Of a stretch of DNA of 46,734 bases, positions 43,091 through 46,734 are shown piece after piece. The DNA lies in NCBI GenBank assembly GCA_943704415.1, contig CALSCO010000386.1:1-46734 (forward strand), in the 5' to 3' direction. The stretch comes from Parvularia atlantis (taxonomy: Eukaryota; Opisthokonta; Rotosphaerida). The position numbers were made by a program, and so were the translations under genes. The notes under the pieces were generated by a model. That model saw nothing but the letters and a program-made list of their open reading frames with translations. It was not told the DNA's origin and did no database searches. Each line of letters starts with the position of its first letter. The first letter of the stretch is position 1.

Positions 43091-44802
43091 ATGCGCGTCT
43101 TCTTCGACGTGTCCATCGGCGGGCGGCCGGGTGCGCGTCGCGGCGGCGGACGTGCGCGCGCGCGTGCATGGCGTGTCGTGGCTGACGAATGCGCGGGGCG
43201 GCGCGCAGAGGGTCGCATCGTGTTTGAGCTGTTTGACGACGTGCCGCGCACGGCCGACAACTTTCGAGCCCTGTGCACGGGTGCTTGCGCGCCATGCTTG
43301 CGCACCGTGCTTGCGTGCCGTGCGGCTGACCGGGGGGATGCGGCGGGCGCGCAGGCGAGAAGGGCATCGGCGCGTCCACCGGCAAGCCGCTGCACTTCAA
43401 AGGCTGCCCGTTCCACCGCGTGATCAAGCGCTTCATGGTGCAGGGCGGCGACTTCTCCAACCAGAACGGCACCGGCGGCGAGTCCATCTACGGCGCCAAG
43501 TTTGCGGGTGCGTGAGAGAGCGCACGTGCGTGCTGCGCGTGTCTGACGCGTGCCCCAGACGAGAACTTCATTCACAAGCACGACAAGCCCGGCCTGCTCT
43601 CGATGGCCAACGCCGGCCCCAACACGAACGGCTCGCAGTTCTTCATCACGACCGTGCCCACACCGCACCTGGTGCCGTGTAGCCGTGTGTGCGCACATGC
43701 CGCTGATCGACGCTTGCGGCTGCAGGACAACAAACACGTCGTGTTTGGGCGCGTCGTCAAGGGTGCGCCTTTACGCGTGTGCGTGCGCTGCTGACGTGCG
43801 GCGGGCAGGCATGAGCGTTGTGCGCACGATCGAGCACCACCCGACCCTGCCGGGCGACAAGCCGACGGAGGAGATCGTCATCGCCGACTGCGGCGAGCTC
43901 AAGGACGGTGAGCACGCCTGGACGACGCCTTGCTGCCGCCTCACAGTGCGCCCGGGCAGGCGAGGACGACGGTGTGCGCACCCCGGCCGATGGCGACAAG
44001 TACGAGGACTTCCCTGAGGTGTGTGCACTGGCGCCGCGCACCGCTGCGCATTGCAGCGTGATGGGGCGGTCGCTTGCAGGATGCCGACGTCAAGCTGACG
44101 ATGGAGACGCTGCTCAGCATCGCGGGCGAGGTCAAGGCGCTTGGCAACAAGCTGTTCCAGGCACGGCTGGCGCGGCTGCCTCGGTCTGTGCGGCTGATTG
44201 CGCGCCTAGGCGGGCGGGTTTGCCGGCGCGCTGCGCAAGTACGAGAAGGCGCTGCGCTACCTGGACGAGGACCCCGAGGACGAAAAGGACGGCGACGAGA
44301 AGACGCTCGCGGAGGCCAAGGTGCCGCTGCGCCTCAACTGCGCGGGTACGTGCGCTCGGCGGACTCGCATCAGCACCCCTGACGTGCGCGCACGCCCGCC
44401 CAGCGTGCCAACTCAAGCTCGGCAACAAGGAACGCGTGGTCAAGGACTGCTCGTTCGTGCTCGACAGCGCCGTGGCCAAGTCCGCCGACCGTCTCAAGGC
44501 GCTTTACCGTCGCGCACAGGTGCGGCCTCCCCTTGGGGCGTGCACGCTGCTCGTGCTCGTGCTGAGCACACACGTGCCCAGGCGCACGTGCCCGGCGACT
44601 ACGAGGCCGCGCTGGCCGACCTGGACGAGGCGCTCAAGATCGACGGCGCCGACGCGGCCGTCAAGAGCCTGCAGGTGCGTGCGCGGTGCGTGCGGCTGCC
44701 GCTTGCTGACGTTCCCGCGGGCGCCGCCAGGCGCAGTACAAGCGCGAGCTGCAGGCGCGCAAGGACAAGGAGAAGAAGGCGTTCGCCAGCTTGTTTAAGT
44801 AG
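43091..44802 (+). CDS. PPID: Cyclophilin-40 peptidyl-prolyl isomerase (PPID), cyclophilin plus TPR
   Basis: Cyp40 is an Hsp90 co-chaperone with prolyl isomerase activity. ATG 43091 gives [11 protein letters not shown]. Spliced exons give [56 protein letters not shown] and [24 protein letters not shown] joined to [13 protein letters not shown] has His where cyclophilin A has Trp, as in Cyp40 enzymes with low cyclosporin affinity. A linker with DADVKLT leads to the TPR domain: [51 protein letters not shown] and [15 protein letters not shown]. The C-terminal helix [20 protein letters not shown] ends at TAG 44802. Length and order match animal PPID. About twelve short exons, all with the window's usual splice signals. 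Confidence 0.93.
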
Positions 44803-44826
44803 GCTTACGTTTGCATCACTCGCTAG

Positions 44827-46359
44827 CTATACTGTTAGGCCTCTCTGCCAGAAACGCTCTGGGCTGACGACGACGCAGTTGCCCTTGGCGCTCGGCGTGG
44901 CCATCAGCAGTTTGAACTCGTCCGGCCCGAGATCGGTGAAGGTCAGCATCAGGCCCATGGCGACCTCGGAGAACGTCGACATGCCGGTCCCTGTGCCGGC
45001 GGCGTGAGCGAGGGGCGCGGCGCGCGGCAGCCCTTGTAGCGCACCGATCAACGTGGTTGGGGCGACGGCAGCCAGCGCGAACAGCTCGACGAGCGCCGCG
45101 CCGGATGGATCGCTGCCCCACCAGCCCTCCTTGCCCGGCGTGCCCCAGGCCGAGCGCGCCGAGTTGGAGTGGGCATCGATCTCAGCCGTGAGGGCCGGGC
45201 GGAGGCCGCGCTGCGAGGTGTAGTCGAGCATGATCAACTCGACCGGGAGCCGGCGCAGCTGCTCGCCCGTCACGTCCGGGCGGTCGGTGGCGACGAACAC
45301 GCTCACGGTCCTGTTGGGTGCGACGAGGTGCAGGCACTTGGTCACGGAAAGGTCGATGTTCATGATGCGGTGGCGCACTTGAGCGGCCACGGGCGTGCGG
45401 CTGCGCAGCGGGCGCACAAACTCGTCCATCAGCTGCTCGACGGCGGGCAGGAGCGAGTAGCTGTGGATCTGGGCGATGCCCGTGAAAGCAGGGTGGAGCA
45501 GCAGCTCCGTCACGTCGGGCGGGAGCGATGCGGCCAGCACGAGCTCGCGCGTTCCCTGCGCCCAACGCCAGCTGTGCACGTCCTTGAGCTGGATGAACGT
45601 CGCGTTCGCCTCGAGCAGGCCGGGATGGAGCGCCTGCTCGGTCACGCGCGGGAACGTGAGCACCTTGCCAACGTCCGCGTCGACGCAGCCGTTGCGCTGC
45701 CGCAGCGAGCGCACGTCGCCCAGGAACGGCAGGTGCGTGTGCAGCAGGCGCGTCGAGTCTGCGCGCCGTCGTCAGCACCAGGAGGAAACGTCACCGCGCA
45801 CACCCGCGGCACGCACTGCGCTCATAGATGACCGTGCGGTTCGTCAGCAGCCCGATAAAGTGCGCGAGCGAGATGCGGCTGAGCGTGTTGCCCCACGCGG
45901 CGTTTGGCAGCTCGGTCACGATGTAGCGCCGCGCGCACAGTTCGGCCGGCGCGAGCTCGTGCAGCCGTTCGGACGTCCACAGCCGCCGCACAAACGTTTG
46001 CGCGGCCGTCGCGGCGTACCGGCCCGGGCGGAGCAGTGGCTGCGCACGCGGCGGGGCGGTAAGACCGAGTGTTGATTTGCATATAAAACGCGAGAACGGC
46101 GCACGTTCACCGGCCGCAATCCCGTCAGTGCCACGTCCACGCGAGGCGGGCCCGTCGCGGTGCCGCTCACCGCGAGCTGCGTCGTCACGGCGCTCGGTGC
46201 GGCAACGCTCGGCGTCGTGTTCGTGGCGGCCGCCACGGCGTCGGCCGCGATACTGACGAAGGCGTCGAGCACGCGCGGATCGCGCGCGTACTGCACGCTC
46301 ACCCACGCGACGAGGCCCGCGGCGACGCACACGCCGGCGATCAGCGGCCAGCGTGGCAT
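44827..46359 (-). CDS. Type II membrane protein, glycosyltransferase-like (possibly fucosyltransferase-like)
   Basis: ATG 46359 starts MPRWPLIAGVCVAAGLVAWVSV, a short cytosolic end and one signal-anchor helix, as in Golgi enzymes. A Thr/Ser/Ala-rich stem follows. Exon 2 has NAAWGNTLSRISLAHFIGLLTNRTVIY, resembling the 'GLGNRL..LA.AF..ALLTNRVL' nucleotide-sugar site of fucosyltransferase-type GT-B enzymes. Exon 3 has TVSVFVATDRPDV, a putative second-domain strand, and later GTGMSTFSEVAMGLML, similar to the 'STFS' loop of such enzymes. Several N-glycosylation sequons (NTT, NRT, NST, NAT) fit a luminal domain. TAG lies at 44829-44827. The family is not certain: the fold call rests on these patterns, and the donor sugar is unknown. 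It converges on the cyclophilin gene with 24 bp between stops. Confidence 0.55.
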
Positions 46360-46539
46360 CGTCAGGGGGGGCGGCGACGCGCCGCGACGACGATAAGTGA
46401 CAGTAGAGGAGCCACGTGCCACACTCCCGATGAGGAAGGCTGTCGTGGCGTGCTGCTGCCGGGCGCGCCGTCGGCACCGCGGTCAAGGTGCCGTCAACGT
46501 GGCCCCGCTGGTCGGCGGCGCCGGACGAGCGCGGCGGTG

Positions 46540-46734
46540 ATGCGTGGGCGCGTGTGGGCGGGATGGACCGCACGTGCGCGCGCTCATAGAGCAGCAGCAC
46601 GTGCTGAGTCGCGGCGGCGCAGGCGAGTACGCGTGGAAGCCAGCCATCGTCGCAATGGCGCTCGAAGAGGCCGAGAACGTCGTGTGGATGGACAGCGGCG
46701 ACCTGCTGGTGAGGCCTGTCGAGGGCATGATCCC
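46540..46734 (+). CDS. Start of a glycosyltransferase-like gene (partial, runs off the window)
   Basis: The clear part is the last exon piece, EYAWKPAIVAMALEEAENV then VWMDSGDLLVRPVEGMI, from about 46623 to the edge. 'Y-A-W-K-P' followed by 'V-(L)-W-(M/L)-D-S/A-G' is typical of GT-A nucleotide-sugar transferases, where the Asp pair binds metal and donor. An intron at 46574-46622 (donor GTGCGCG, CTGAG before the CAG) would join it to MRGRVWAGWTA beginning at ATG 46540, but the frame is also open through the intron and the true start may lie further upstream. It is head-to-head with the glycosyltransferase-like minus-strand gene, with about 180 bp between their proposed starts. Confidence 0.5.
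   Translation, partial: MRGRVWAGWTARARAHRAAARAESRRRRRVRVEASHRRNGARRGRERRVDGQRRPAGEACRGHDP

Overview
This window is nuclear DNA of a very GC-rich, gene-dense, intron-rich unicellular eukaryote. Almost every gene is cut by introns of roughly 45-90 nt. They share a donor close to GTGCGYG and a branch-point-like YTGAC/YTCAC a short way before a CAG acceptor, so no gene of any length is open in one frame. The gene content (SMG1, a muniscin/FCHO protein, a WEE1/MYT1 kinase, tetrahydrobiopterin-dependent phenylalanine hydroxylase, an SLC41 carrier, RasGEF and RGS proteins) fits a protist related to opisthokonts, apusomonads or amoebozoans. I cannot name the lineage from sequence alone.

Layout, left to right. 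A fragment resembling the MTR4/SKI2 RNA-helicase arch (1-180, +) overlaps the end of a small acidic gene (51-490, -). The NMD kinase SMG1 fills 520-12074 (+). It converges on an LRR-PP2C phosphatase resembling PHLPP with a myristoylation-type N-terminus (12175-16276, -). That gene is head-to-head with a small membrane protein resembling DUF1746/Dsc4 (16315-17127, +), followed by a WEE1/MYT1-type kinase (about 17170-19329, +). Phenylalanine hydroxylase (19529-21500, -) is head-to-head with a muniscin (21600-26123, +). A 7-kb RGS-SH3-RasGEF gene (26291-33373, -) and an SLC41 carrier (33511-35299, -) follow. Then come a two-TM protein (35338-35934, +), a tRNA-dihydrouridine synthase (35955-37128, -), a ubiquitin-like/RGS protein with a six-copy KLxxFFGE-type motif (37198-41093, +), a tandem-fused HCCA-isomerase/kappa-GST-like protein (41120-43004, +), a cyclophilin-40 (43091-44802, +), a type II membrane glycosyltransferase-like protein (44827-46359, -) and the start of a second glycosyltransferase-like gene (46540 to the end, +).

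The genes are mostly housekeeping and signalling functions and do not form one pathway. Two themes recur: RNA surveillance (the MTR4-like fragment and SMG1) and G-protein signalling (two RGS proteins, one fused to a RasGEF, about 4 kb apart). Spacers are tiny: head-to-head start codons can be 29-70 bp apart and convergent stops 24-200 bp apart. I see no transposons, retroelements, viral remnants, CRISPR arrays, rRNA or tRNA genes. The points most worth a second look are the RGS-SH3-RasGEF architecture, the KLxxFFG repeat protein, the fused double thioredoxin-fold isomerase, the shifted cysteine in the dihydrouridine synthase, the kinase without an ATG, and a short motif shared by several start-codon-proximal regions.
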